Positions 33,641 to 42,764 are shown, counted from the first letter of the stretch. The stretch is 64,000 bases of DNA from WHTK01 sp963711035 (GCA_963711035.1 CAVQCN010000001.1:992001-1056000); one strand, 5' to 3'. Translations and numbers: made by a program. Notes: a model not told the origin generated them from the sequence alone.

Positions 33641-34779
33641 CGATCCACCTCGCAGAGCACGATGTCGATGGAGCCCAGGATGGTCACCGCGTCCGCAACG
33701 TAGCTGCCGATTGTCATGTGACGCAGGGCAGAGAGGTTACAGAAGCAGGAAGCGCGAATGCGTAGACGATAGGGCTGAGTCTGTCCCTTCGAGATGAGGT
33801 AGATGCCGTACTCGCCGCGTGGGTTCTCGCAGCGCATGTAGACTTCGCCCGCGGCGGGACGCAGCAGACGCGGCATGCGCTCCGGCATGATCGGGCCGTC
33901 GGGCATCTGGTCCAGCGCCTGCAGGACGATCTTTACCGACTCGCGGATCTCGGCCAGGCGTACCAGATAGCGGTCGTACGAGTCGCCGTGAGTGCCGACC
34001 GGGATATTGAAATCGAAGCGGTCGTAGATCGAGTACGGCTCGTCCTTGCGCAGGTCGAATGCCAGGCCGCAGGCGCGCAGACTGGGGCCCGTCACGCCGA
34101 AGTCGATGGCGTCTTCGATCGAGAGGGCGCCGATGTCGCGTGTGCGAGCGATAAATATCTCGTTGTCCGTGAGCAGCTTGTCGAGGTCGTTTGCGCCGAT
34201 CAGTGCCTGCTCGCAGACCCAGCGCACTCGCTCCTTGAAGTTGAGCGGCACGTCCCAGGCGACACCGCCGGGCCGGAAGTAGGCGTACATGAGGCGGTCG
34301 CCGGAGACCTCCTCGAAGAGGTCGAGCAGGTTCTCGCGCTCGCGGAAGGCGTAGACGAACGACGTACCGAAGACGCCCAGGTCGGTGCCGAAGGCGCCGA
34401 GGAACATGAAGTGGCTGGAGATGCGGTTGAGCTCCGCCAGGATGACGCGGATGTACTGCGCCCGCTCCGGCGGCTCCAGTCCGGCCAGCTTCTCGACCGC
34501 CTGCACGTAGGTGAGCTCGGCGTTGAACTGCGCCAGGTACTCAGTGCGGTCCTGGTAGCCGATCGCCTGGCGGTAGTCCATGTTCTCGGACAGTTTCTCG
34601 GCGCCGCGGTGCATGTAGCCAATGTGAGGAACGACGTCTTTGACGACCTCACCGTCGATGTCGAGCACCATGCGGAAGACGCCGTGCGTCGCCGGGTGCT
34701 GCGGCCCGATGTTGATGTTGAGGTCGAGAGTCTCGAACTCGTGCTCGGTGACGATGTCAGCGTCGTGGTTGAACGTCAC
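33637..34779 (-). CDS. nuoD: NADH-quinone oxidoreductase subunit D homologue
   Basis: 380 residues. 49-kDa subunit related to hydrogenase large subunits: NIGPQHPATHGVFRMVLDID, HRGAEKLSENMDYRQAIGYQ, DRFDFNIPVGTHGDSYDRY and the end DIVLCEVDR. Forms the quinone site with NuoB; the His in HPATHG is conserved, and a Tyr in the usual position is replaced in part of the DRTEYLAQF segment. Three bases after nuoC, overlapping nuoH. Confidence 0.96.
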   Translation of the reverse strand: MTFNHDADIVTEHEFETLDLNINIGPQHPATHGVFRMVLDIDGEVVKDVVPHIGYMHRGAEKLSENMDYRQAIGYQDRTEYLAQFNAELTYVQAVEKLAGLEPPERAQYIRVILAELNRISSHFMFLGAFGTDLGVFGTSFVYAFRERENLLDLFEEVSGDRLMYAYFRPGGVAWDVPLNFKERVRWVCEQALIGANDLDKLLTDNEIFIARTRDIGALSIEDAIDFGVTGPSLRACGLAFDLRKDEPYSIYDRFDFNIPVGTHGDSYDRYLVRLAEIRESVKIVLQALDQMPDGPIMPERMPRLLRPAAGEVYMRCENPRGEYGIYLISKGQTQPYRLRIRASCFCNLSALRHMTIGSYVADAVTILGSIDIVLCEVDR

Positions 34780-34782
34780 TCG

Positions 34783-35379
34783 TTACTCCTCCGCCGCTTC
34801 TACGTCGAAACCGGAGCCGGGCGGGATGTGGCCTGCACGCGGCATTTCGGTACCGAGGCTTTCGCCCTGCCAGACCTCCAGCGGCGCCAGGGGGTTGTCC
34901 TTGCGTAGCGGGAAGTGGTCCAGCATGTCGTCGGGCAGCAGAATCGGCACCAGGTTTGGGTGGCCGTCGAAGACGATGCCGAACATGTCGCGGCATTCGC
35001 GCTCGTGCCAGTCGGCGGCGCGCCAGAGGTCGGACGCCGACGGGATGTGCGGGTCTTCGATGGGGACTTTGGCCTTGATCGTCACGTTGTGACGGTGCGT
35101 GTAGGAGTAGAGGTGATAGACGACCTCGAGACCCTCATCCTCGTAATCGACGCCGCTGAGGTTGCGCAGGAAATCGAAGGCGAGCTTGTCGTTCGTCTTC
35201 GCGGCCTCGAGGACCTGGTGGGCGTCGTCGCGGCTAATGACCAGGAGCACGTCGAGCGCGCCCTGGATAGCCTGCATCTGCACGTTGGGGAGGGCTTCCT
35301 TGAAGAGATCGGCTACAGAACCGGCGGGCGGCTCGACAACTTCTGCTTCGGGGGTACGTCGCCTGTCCTCTGGACTCAT
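34783..35379 (-). CDS. nuoC: NADH-quinone oxidoreductase subunit C homologue
   Basis: 198 residues. 30-kDa subunit: FDFLRNLSGVDYEDEGLEVV, then VYHLYSYTHRHNVTIKAKVP and the signature WRAADWHERECRDMFGIVFD, then HPNLVPILLPDDM and FPLRKDNPL. ATG 35379 overlaps the nuoB stop by four bases; the longer frame is an antisense mirror of nuoB. The N-terminal 25 residues are Pro/Glu rich. Confidence 0.95.
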   Translation of the reverse strand: MSPEDRRRTPEAEVVEPPAGSVADLFKEALPNVQMQAIQGALDVLLVISRDDAHQVLEAAKTNDKLAFDFLRNLSGVDYEDEGLEVVYHLYSYTHRHNVTIKAKVPIEDPHIPSASDLWRAADWHERECRDMFGIVFDGHPNLVPILLPDDMLDHFPLRKDNPLAPLEVWQGESLGTEMPRAGHIPPGSGFDVEAAEE

Positions 35380-36164
35380 CCGACCGTGTTGCGCTCCTCC
35401 ATGATTTTGTTCTGCAGCGCGATGAAGCCATCGATCAGCGCTTCCGGCCTCGGCGGGCAGCCCGGCACGTACACGTCGACGGGGATGATCTTGTCCACGC
35501 CCTGCAGGACGCGGTCGTAGCGGGTGTAGGGGCCGCCGTTGGTGGCGCAGGCGCCCATCGAGATCACCCACTTCGGGTTCGGCATCTGCTGGTAGAGCAG
35601 CTTCACGGCCGGCGCCATCTTCTTGGTCACGGTGCCGGCGACGATCATCACGTCGCACTGCCTTGGCGACGGCCACGGCACGATGCCGAAGCGGTCGAGG
35701 TCGTGATGTGCCATATACGTGGCGATCATCTCGATGGCGCAGCAGGCCAGGCCGAAGGTCATCGGCCAGAGCGAGGACTTGCGAGCGGCGGCGATGATGT
35801 AGTCGGCGGGCACCTGCATGATTCCGGGCAAGACCTGACGATACAGGGCCTTCGGGCTCTCGATCTCGACCGGCGTGAGGCGCTGCTGCTCGAGCTGGAT
35901 GCCGAGCGACACAGGACGGGACGTGACGGCGATGGCCTCGGGAGCCTCGGGCTGCGGCACACGGCCAGGAACGGCGGAGCCGGCTTCCAAGGGCCGGTTG
36001 CCCTGGCCGGTCGTTGCGGCGGCCGGTGCAGACTCGCTGGCAGCCGCGGGCGCTACTTCCGGAGCCGCGGCTGCGGGCTCGCTGGGCGGTGTGGCGGCGG
36101 CTTCAGGCTCACCGGCAGCGGCTTCGTTCGTCACCTCGGGCGTGCCTTCTTCGTTTACTTCCAT
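35376..36164 (-). CDS. nuoB: NADH-quinone oxidoreductase subunit B homologue with N-terminal extension
   Basis: 262 residues; the conserved PSST domain starts only near residue 115 (SSLWPMTFGLACCAIEMIAT). Cluster N2 ligands are visible in LACCAIEM, MGACATNGG and VPGCPPRPEA. The first 80-85 residues are a low-complexity Ala/Pro/Glu stretch absent from ordinary NuoB, followed by a short linker. ATG 36164 overlaps nuoA by ten bases; no better internal start at the domain boundary was evident. Electron transfer to quinone. Confidence 0.95.
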   Translation of the reverse strand: MEVNEEGTPEVTNEAAAGEPEAAATPPSEPAAAAPEVAPAAASESAPAAATTGQGNRPLEAGSAVPGRVPQPEAPEAIAVTSRPVSLGIQLEQQRLTPVEIESPKALYRQVLPGIMQVPADYIIAAARKSSLWPMTFGLACCAIEMIATYMAHHDLDRFGIVPWPSPRQCDVMIVAGTVTKKMAPAVKLLYQQMPNPKWVISMGACATNGGPYTRYDRVLQGVDKIIPVDVYVPGCPPRPEALIDGFIALQNKIMEERNTVG

Positions 36165-36523
36165 TCCAAAGCACCCTTCTTCCAGGCGTAGCCAAGGCCG
36201 GCGCCCAGAATGATGATGAAGACAATCATGGAGTACAGCGCCGTATCACCGATCTGGACGAAGGACACGGCCCACGGGAAGAGGAACACGGCCTCGACGT
36301 CGAAGATCAGGAACAGGATCGCGTACACGTAGTAGCGGACGTGGAGCGAGGTGCGGCTATGGCCGATTGGCAACATACCGCACTCGTACGGGGTGCCTTT
36401 TTCACGGTTCGGGGAGTACGGGGCGAGGAGCTTGGCGCCGATGATGGCCGTCAGAACAAGGATGCAGCCAATGCCTGCCGCCAGCAGAACTGCGAGATAG
36501 TTCTCGAAGAGTGCTTGCATCAA
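36155..36523 (-). CDS. nuoA: NADH-quinone oxidoreductase subunit A homologue
   Basis: 122 residues, three TM helices; NREKGTPYECGMLPIG and YYVYAILFLIFDVEAVFLFP are the conserved loop Cys and TM2 acidic segments. First gene of the nuo operon; a promoter lies about 70-100 bases upstream. ATG 36523 (or the next ATG at 36520). Confidence 0.95.
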   Translation of the reverse strand: MMQALFENYLAVLLAAGIGCILVLTAIIGAKLLAPYSPNREKGTPYECGMLPIGHSRTSLHVRYYVYAILFLIFDVEAVFLFPWAVSFVQIGDTALYSMIVFIIILGAGLGYAWKKGALEWK

Positions 36524-36592
36524 GCCTGCCCTTGCTAGATTGCCGATAAGGGCGCAATGACGCCTGAAAAGGCGCCTCCCCCAACCTCCGGT

Positions 36593-36621
36593 AGCCTAGC
36601 ATCGGCCCTATCTACGGTCAA
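36593..36621 (-). promoter_or_regulatory. Sigma-70-type promoter of the nuo operon
   Basis: Minus strand TTGACC (36621-36616), 17-base spacer, TAGGCT (36598-36593); predicted start near 36586. The 60-base leader contains a small CGCCT/AGGCG hairpin. Confidence 0.65.
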
Positions 36622-36717
36622 ACAACTTTGGGGGCGGTTATGGAGTGCCTTTTGAACACCAGATCGAGGCATTGAGAACGCTCCTTGTCTCCGAGGTGAA
36701 GCCTGCCGTGGGAGGGT

Positions 36718-36927
36718 TCAGGCGTCCTCGAAGTCGCTCCGCTCGATATCCAAATCTCGGAGAATCGCCCTCAGTGTGCCGGTGGGGATATCTCTCGATC
36801 CCCAATTCGGCACCGTAGTCCTTCGTCTATTGGCGGCGTTGAGCCAGACTTCATGATCGCCGCGGGCCTGGCGGTCGAAGCGGCAGCCAAGCCTCCGCAG
36901 CTTGCGAGTGAGTTCACGATAGGTCAA
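36718..36927 (-). CDS. hicA: HicA-type toxin (mRNA interferase)
   Basis: 69 residues. dsRBD-like HicA fold: TYRELTRKLRRLGCRF, then the catalytic-His segment GDHEVWLN, and GTLRAILRDLDI at the end. HicA toxins cleave mRNA when free of HicB. It overlaps hicB by four bases and lies second in the pair. The family's usual G-SH-H segment is seen as QARGDHEVW, keeping the key His. Confidence 0.88.
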   Translation of the reverse strand: MTYRELTRKLRRLGCRFDRQARGDHEVWLNAANRRRTTVPNWGSRDIPTGTLRAILRDLDIERSDFEDA

Positions 36928-37184
36928 ACAGCGACCAGGATTTCGCCCAACGTATCTGGTCCAGTCTCTGATGCCAGCGCTTCAACCTCAGGCGGAAGCG
37001 CGTCGCCGTGCTCCCTGTATGACTCGAGAAAGGCAGAGGCCACGGACTGGACGTTCTCCAGAGCCTCCGCTGCTGTGTCGCCCCACGCGCGACAGCCCGG
37101 GAGCACAGGGATTTCGGCCGCGTACTTGCCGCCGCTATCTTCCGACGGTTCGGCCAGAGAGACGGGTAGCCTGTAGAGCTTCAC
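36924..37184 (-). CDS. hicB: HicB-type antitoxin
   Basis: 86 residues. HicB fold: YAAEIPVLPGCRAWGDTAAE, ALENVQSVASAFLESYREHG and ALPPE match the HicB partial RNase H-like domain. No C-terminal ribbon-helix-helix DNA-binding part is present, so autoregulation may be absent or need another factor. Lies ten bases after the corrected valS stop; the uncorrected valS frame would run over its start. Confidence 0.87.
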   Translation of the reverse strand: MKLYRLPVSLAEPSEDSGGKYAAEIPVLPGCRAWGDTAAEALENVQSVASAFLESYREHGDALPPEVEALASETGPDTLGEILVAV

Positions 37185-37193
37185 AGTGGCTCC

Positions 37194-39948
37194 TTACCCC
37201 AACTCCGCCAGGCGTGCTTCGACGTCCGCGAGACGTGCCTGCCGCCGCTTCGAGCCGCTCGCGCGCGGCGGCGACGACCTCGGCGGGTGCGTTGGCCGTG
37301 AAGCGCTCGTTCGATAGCTGGGCCTGCGAGCTGGTGACGGCCGCTTGCGCCTGCGCTCGTTGCTTCTCCAGGTTGGCGCGCTCAGCGGTGAAGTCGAAAA
37401 GGCCGGCCAGCGGCAGGATGACCTGGGCGCCGTCCAGCACCGCCGTTGCCACGCCTTCGGCGGGCGCCTCGCCCCGTTCGGCGATGATGTGCAGCGGCCG
37501 CACGCGGGCCAGGTTTTCGATGGCGGCGGTGTGGCGTGACATCGCCGCGCCCATGAGGACGTACGTCTCGATCCAGCGGCCTGCGTCGATGTGGCGCTCA
37601 CGGCGCAGGTTGCGCACCGAGCGCACGATGTCGAGCACCAGTGCCATCTCTCGCTCCGCCGCGTCGTCGCGCCAGACCTCGGAGGGCTGCGGGTAGGCCG
37701 CCAGCATGATCATCTCGGCATCGGCCTCGGGCAGGTGGCTGCGGACATTGCCCGTGCCGGACCAGATCTCTTCCGTGACGTAGGGCATGTAGGGATGCAG
37801 CAGCCGCAGACAGGTATCGAGGACGTGAACAAGCACAGGCAGGGGCGAGTCGCCGCCATCGCTGCGCAGGCGGGTCTTGGCGATCTCGACGTACCAGTCG
37901 CAGAACTCGTCCCAGATGAACTCCTGGATCTCGCGGCCGGCCTCGCCCAGCTCGAAGCGCTCCATAAGCCGGTCGGCGTTGGCGACGAGGCGTTCGAGGC
38001 GCGACAGGATCCAGCGGTCCTCGACGGGCCTCGCGTCCTTCGCGGCCGGGTCGAGGGCTTCGGCGCGCTGGCCCTGTTCTAAATATGGAAGGATGAAGCG
38101 CGAGACGTTCCAGAGCTTGTTGGCAAAGTTGCGCGCCGCCTCCATGCGCGGCTCTTCCAGGCGCTGGTCGTTGCCGGTGCCGCCGGCCGTGACGAGCTTG
38201 TAGCGCAGCGCGTCGGAGCCGTAGCGCGAGGCCAGCACCAGCGGGTCGACGCCGTTGCCCTTCGACTTGCTCATGCGCTGGCCCTGGTCGTCGCGCACCG
38301 TGCCGTGGAAGTAGACGTGCTCGAAGGGCACGTCGTTCATGGCGTAGATGCCGGTCATGATCATGCGCGCGACCCACAGGAAGATGATGTCGTAGCCCGT
38401 CTCCATGACGGAGGTGGGGTAGAAGTAGCGCAGATCGGCGGTGTCGTCCGGCCAGCCGAGGGTCGACATCGGCCACAGCGCGGACGAGAACCAGGTGTCG
38501 AGCGTGTCCTCGTCCTGGATCAGTGCCTCGCCGCCGCAGTTGGCGCACGCCTTCGGGTCTTCGACCGCGACGGTCATCTCGCCGCACGTATCGCAGTACC
38601 AGACCGGGATACGGTGACCCCACCAGATCTGCCGCGAGATGCACCAGTCCTTGATGTTCTCCAGCCAGTTCTCGTAGACGCGCGTGTGGCGCTCCGGCAC
38701 CATCTTGACCTGCGTCGTCTTGCCGTCCGGGTTCGTCCAACCCTCTCGCACCGCCCGCAGTGCGTCGCCGGCCAGGGAGCGCGGCGTGCCGTCCGGCAGC
38801 GTGTCGTACTGCTGGTTCATGGCCACGAACCACTGCTCCGACATGAGCGGCTCGACGACGCTGCCACAGCGGTCGCAGACACCGACCGCGTGCGTGTAGG
38901 GCTCTTCCTTGACCAGCAGGCCCTGCTCCCGCAGGTCGGCCACGATGGCGTCGCGGGCGGCGAAGCGGTCCATGCCGTCGTAGGGCCCGGCTTCATTGTT
39001 CATGCGGCCGTCCGGGGCGATGGCGCTAATCAGCGGCAGGCCGTGGCGCTCGCCGATCTCGAAGTCGACCGGGTCGTGGCCTGGCGTCACCTTGAGGGCG
39101 CCGGTACCGAAGACGGGGTCGATGGCGTCGTCCGGGATGATAGGCAGCGGCCGGCCGATGATCGGCAGGCGCGCCTTCGTGCCTTGCAGGTGCTTGTAGC
39201 GCTCGTCGTCCGGGTGCACCGCGATGGCGCTGTCGGCGACGATCGTCTCGGGCCGCGTCGTGGCGATGGTGATGAACTCGCCGGTCTCCTTCTCCTGCGC
39301 GTCGAGCAGCGGGTAGCGCACGTGCCAGAGGAACGAGCTGAGCTCGACGTGATCGACTTCGAGGTCGCTGAGGGCGCTCTGGCAGCCGGGGCACCAGTTG
39401 ATCAGGCGGTTGCCGCGGTAGATCAGCCCCTTCTCGTAGAGGTCGACGAAGATGGTGCGCACCGCCTTGGCCGGGCCCGGGTCCATCGTGAAGCGCTCGC
39501 GCGTCCAGTCGGCCGAGATGCCCAGGCGCTTGTGCTGCTCGAAGATACGGGCGCGGTTCTTGTTGACGAAGTCCCACGTGCGCTCGAGGAAGGCGGCGCG
39601 GCCGATGTCACGGCGGCTCAGGCCCTCTGCGGCCAGCTGACGCTCGATCAGTGTGTGCACGGCAATGGCTGCATGGTCGACGCCGGGCAGCCAGAGGGTC
39701 GAGCGGCCCTGCATGCGGCGCCAGCGCACCAGGATGTCCTCGACCGTATCCATCATGGCGTGACCGAGGTGCAGCTCGCCGGTGAGGTTGGGCGGCGGCA
39801 TGATGACCGTGAAGGGCTCTTTGGCGTCGTCTACCTGGGGCGTGAAGGCGCCGGATTGCTCCCAGCGCTGGTAGATCGAGGCCTCGACGGCGGCCGGGTT
39901 GTAGGCCTTGGGCATCTCTTCACGGGTACGAGTTGGCTCTGTCGTCAT
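37194..39948 (-). CDS. valS: Valyl-tRNA synthetase, apparent frameshift near the 3' end
   Basis: About 917 residues. Class Ia: HIGH motif as NLTGELHLGHAMMDT, editing domain around residues 190-340, KMSKS loop as GQRMSKSKGNGVDP, anticodon domain and a C-terminal coiled coil. The uninterrupted frame runs to 37135 and ends in non-homologous sequence over hicB. A one-base shift at about 37236-37250 (GGCAGGCACG) restores the usual end ARLADVEARLAELG with TAA at 37196-37194. I give the corrected end. The shift affects only about 13 residues, so the enzyme may work either way. A TATACT lies just before ATG 39948. Confidence 0.93.
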
Positions 39949-40017
39949 AGCAAGAGCCAGTATACCCAGCGTTTGCGGAGTGGCAGTAGCGCCTCAGCCT
40001 TCGGTTCGCGGAGGTGG

Positions 40018-40365
40018 TCAGGCGCGAGCAAGCACGAGGCCGATCCCCGCCAGGATGAGCGAGAGGCTCGACTGAGGAACAGTGCCAACACGCTCGGTCA
40101 ACAAAGAACGGTCGAGCGTGACAATCTGCGAGACGTTGGCCACGGAGTCGCGGGGCAGATTGGTAACCTCGGCACTGAGCATGACATTGCCAGGAGCGTT
40201 CGCCCAGCCCAGATTGCTGGTTAGAGCAACACAGACGACGGTTCGGATAGCACTTCGATTGAAAGCATCCCCTTGGACCACGACTACTGGTCTACGGAAG
40301 CCTGGTCCCGAACCAGACGGTTCCGGCAGGTCGGCCCAGCAGATGTCGCCTTGTTCGATCACCAC
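40018..40365 (-). CDS. MazF/PemK-family toxin (mRNA interferase)
   Basis: 115 residues. QGDICWADLPEPSGSGPGFR, then RPVVVVQGDAFNRSAIRTVV and the late VSQIVTLDRSLL with the catalytic-type Arg and Thr residues of the MazF SH3-like fold. Expected to be a ribosome-independent RNase. It overlaps the upstream antitoxin by seven bases, a normal arrangement. The second toxin-antitoxin pair within 4 kb, on the other side of valS. Confidence 0.9.
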   Translation of the reverse strand: MVIEQGDICWADLPEPSGSGPGFRRPVVVVQGDAFNRSAIRTVVCVALTSNLGWANAPGNVMLSAEVTNLPRDSVANVSQIVTLDRSLLTERVGTVPQSSLSLILAGIGLVLARA

Positions 40366-40601
40366 TCAGTTGCGGCCAGCGTTCGTCGCGCCGTTGCCGA
40401 GACGAAGCGGTCATCGTTCTCTGAGTCGCCGATCTCTTCGAGAGCCCTGTTGAGGGCGGCAGTCACCTCGTCCTGCGAATGGCGGGATACATATTCTCGG
40501 AGTGCGTCCGCATATACCTCGCTGCGGTGGCGTTTGGAAAGTCGAACCAGCCGTTCAACCGCGTGGAAGAGATCATCTGGAAGCGAAATCGCGGTTTTCA
40601 T
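40359..40601 (-). CDS. Ribbon-helix-helix antitoxin partner of MazF
   Basis: 80 residues. The N-terminal MKTAISLPDDLFHAVERLVR, then SKRHRSEVYADALREYVSRH, is a ribbon-helix-helix (CopG/MetJ-like) DNA-binding domain; the rest is a flexible toxin-binding tail. It uses ATG 40601; longer frames extend into the neighbouring gene without similarity. A TATACTC motif within 40603-40613 could be its promoter -10. It would repress its own operon and neutralise MazF. Confidence 0.87.
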   Translation of the reverse strand: MKTAISLPDDLFHAVERLVRLSKRHRSEVYADALREYVSRHSQDEVTAALNRALEEIGDSENDDRFVSATARRTLAATEW

Positions 40602-40682
40602 ACCCTGAGTATAACTCTGACCATCTCCCATTACGAGAAAGCGCCTGCTCGTCGCAGCTCCAAGGATACTCAACGGGAGTAT

Positions 40683-41543
40683 TCAATCCGGCGAGGTGAC
40701 GTGGCCCTTGAGCCCGCCGTCGCCCGTGTTCGGGCGGCTGGATCGTGCCGGATGAGGGCGTGGCGATTGGTGGTGGCGCTGATGTCGGCGTCGCTTCGGG
40801 CGCCGGCGTGGCCGTTTCGACAGCCTCGGGCGCCGGCGTCGGAGGTTCGGGCGCTGAGCGCGCGGCGCTGATCGCCTGCAGCAGTCCGTTCAGGGGCACG
40901 CTGCCGGTGATCGACCAGATCTCGCCGTACGGCGACGAACCGGCCGGGATTACCAGCTGCGCTTCGGCGCCGGGCAGGTAGGCGTCCAGCAACGGCTTGC
41001 TGATCGCCAGCCAGGGTCCGTCTGGCAGCAGTTCGACGGTCTCGTTATCGACGATGTGGTAGACGAGGCCGGCCCAGCCGAACTCGTCGCCGGTATCGCT
41101 GAACAGGACCAGGTAGCGTTCTCCCACCTGGTAGTGGTTGGCGGCCAGAGGGCAGGAGCTTATCGTGCCGTGGGCTTCGCTCTCGCGCAGGCGCTGCTCG
41201 AGGAGTTGGCGCTGGTAGGCGTCGACCTCGATTTGAGCCGGCGCGGTGCCGGCGCGTACGAGCACGACGCTCAGCGTTGCGCCGACACCGGTCAGGTCGA
41301 AGCCCTCGTACGGATTGATGCCGTTCGGCGGCGTGGCGTCGATGGGCGGCTGGCTGTTCTCCGGCCCGCCGACCGCCGTCGCCTCGACGATTGCGATCAG
41401 TCCGCGCTGCGGGCGGCTTCGTCGATGGTCGCCGGGCCGGGGCCGGTACAGGCGAGGGCCGGCGGCGCCGGCGTGTTGACCCTCATCAGGGCAAGCATGG
41501 CGAGCAGGAAGGCCACGAAGACCACCAAAAGGCGCTTCATCAT
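40683..41543 (-). pseudogene. Secreted protein with two frameshifts and a PPNTGDGGL tail
   Basis: The frame from ATG 41543 codes a signal peptide (MMKRLLVVFVAFLLAMLALM), then RVNTPAPPALACTGPGP, and stops at 41399-41397. Adding one base there (GACTGA to GACCTGA) joins it to LIAIVEATAVGGPENSQPPI, a single globular domain of about 200 residues with GERYLVLFSDTGDEFGWAGL, followed by a Pro/Thr/Ala-rich linker. Near 40725 a second shift (one C too many in GCCGCCCGAAC) restores PPNTGDGGLKGHVTSPD and a stop at 40683. The domain is unfamiliar. Either a pseudogene or a good gene with consensus errors. The final motif is shared with the next gene. Confidence 0.65.
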
Positions 41544-41573
41544 ATGAAGGAAAACGTCACGTTGACTCCGAAG

Positions 41574-42183
41574 TTAATGCCGGTCAAGGAGCCCGCCGTC
41601 GCCCGCGTTCGGAGGAGTGACGGTTGGCCCTTGAACCGGACCGCAGTCGGCCAGACATGCACCCGCGTTCGTAGGAAGGGCGGTTGGCACCGCCGGAGGC
41701 GTCGCCTCTGTTGTCGGCTTGGCAGTTGGCGCCGGGCCGGCAGGAGCCGTGGTGGGGCTGGGGCCTGGCGTCGGGCAGGGGCCGGGGTCGCAGGGCGGTA
41801 CGGGCGCGAAGTTGGTCAGCGTCACGCTGGTGCCGGTCGCGAGGGTGAACCACTGGTTAAACCACCAACCCTGGCCGCTCTTGAACGTGACGATGGCGCC
41901 GTCTTGCGCGCAGGCAGCGGGCTGGCCGGCGAGGCCGAGCTGCAGAACGACGTCGCTCGTGGCCGTTGAGACGTCCGCGCTGGCGCACTGCTCGCCGTCC
42001 GCGAACGCGGTGATGCTGCCGAGGCCTTGGCCCTGCGTTGATGCCGTTGTCCGTCATGGTCTGCAGGCTGGCGGCGGGAACGATGACTTCGAACGGAGCT
42101 GCCTGCTGGCCCTGTGCCGGCGCCGCCAGCACAAGTGCCAGCAAGGCCAGTACGCCGGCGAGGCTGCCGATCGCGATGCGCAT
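41574..42183 (-). pseudogene. Secreted Pro-rich protein with one frameshift and a PPNAGDGGL tail
   Basis: From ATG 42183 a signal peptide (MRIAIGSLAGVLALLALVLA) and mature start are read until MTDNGINAG. Dropping one G in GCAGGGCC (about 42030-42033) joins the continuing frame GQGLGSITAFADGEQCASAD, then CAQDGAIVTFKSGQGWWFNQ and LTNFAPVPPC. A Pro/Thr-rich spacer with Cys residues and the end TPPNAGDGGLLDRH follow. Predicted extracellular, about 200 residues. No family recognised. It lies 30 bases upstream of the other secreted-protein gene and probably shares its transcript. Confidence 0.62.
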
Positions 42184-42316
42184 AGTGAACCTCCTGGAGT
42201 CGTGGTCCCGGGCCGCGAGTCCGCCTCGGCGGAAGAGGCCGCCACGCGGCCCGGTCGCGCGACAGTGTACGAGAGCCAGCCGGGAATTACCCTGCCCGAT
42301 CAGATGTTCGGGCGAA

Positions 42317-42354
42317 CCTCACCCCCTACCCCCTCTCCGATTTCGGAGAGGGGG
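42317..42354 (+). repeat. Left inverted repeat of the DUF559 unit
   Basis: CCTCACCCCCTAC followed by a perfect 12-bp palindrome arm pair: CCCCCTCTCCGA (42329-42340), TT, TCGGAGAGGGGG (42343-42354). It is the inverted counterpart of 42765-42800. Confidence 0.85.
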
Positions 42355-42364
42355 TTAGCCGTAG

Positions 42365-42736
42365 TCAATTGGACGCTGCCTGGATTACGTTCAGCACGGT
42401 TGGTAATGAGGTCATGACTTCGTCATTCTTGAAGCGCAGGACGTTGAGTCCGATGTTCTCCAGGTAGGCTTGTCGATTGGAGTCATCCTCAATGCTCGTT
42501 TCGTGGATTGGCCCGTCCACTTCAACGACGAGCTTTGCTGCGTGGCAGTAGAAGTCGACGATGAACGGCCCGATAGCGTGTTGGCGCCTGAAGCGCAGGC
42601 CGTTCAGCTTGCCGCCGCGCAATTCCTGCCAGAGCATCTGCTCTGCAGACGTCGGTTCGCGCCGATGTTGTCGTGCTAACGGCTTCAGCTGCTCCCAGAT
42701 CTGGGGTGGAGTTTGCCACACACGTTCTTCGTCCAT
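42365..42736 (-). CDS. DUF559 endonuclease-domain protein
   Basis: 123 residues. PD-(D/E)XK-like DUF559 fold related to Vsr repair endonucleases: ARQHRREPTSAEQMLWQELR, then GLRFRRQHAIGPFIVDFYCH, then AAKLVVEVDGPIHE, with the acidic residues and Lys of the active-site core (IVDFY, KLVVEVDG). Ends VLRFKNDEVMTSLPTVLNVI. Start ATG 42736. The gene lies inside two inverted copies of a CTCTCCGA/TCGGAGAG palindrome. Function of the family is uncertain: repair, restriction or mobility. Confidence 0.9.
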   Translation of the reverse strand: MDEERVWQTPPQIWEQLKPLARQHRREPTSAEQMLWQELRGGKLNGLRFRRQHAIGPFIVDFYCHAAKLVVEVDGPIHETSIEDDSNRQAYLENIGLNVLRFKNDEVMTSLPTVLNVIQAASN

Positions 42737-42764
42737 CAGATTCTTGGCCGAAGGCCATCGTCCT

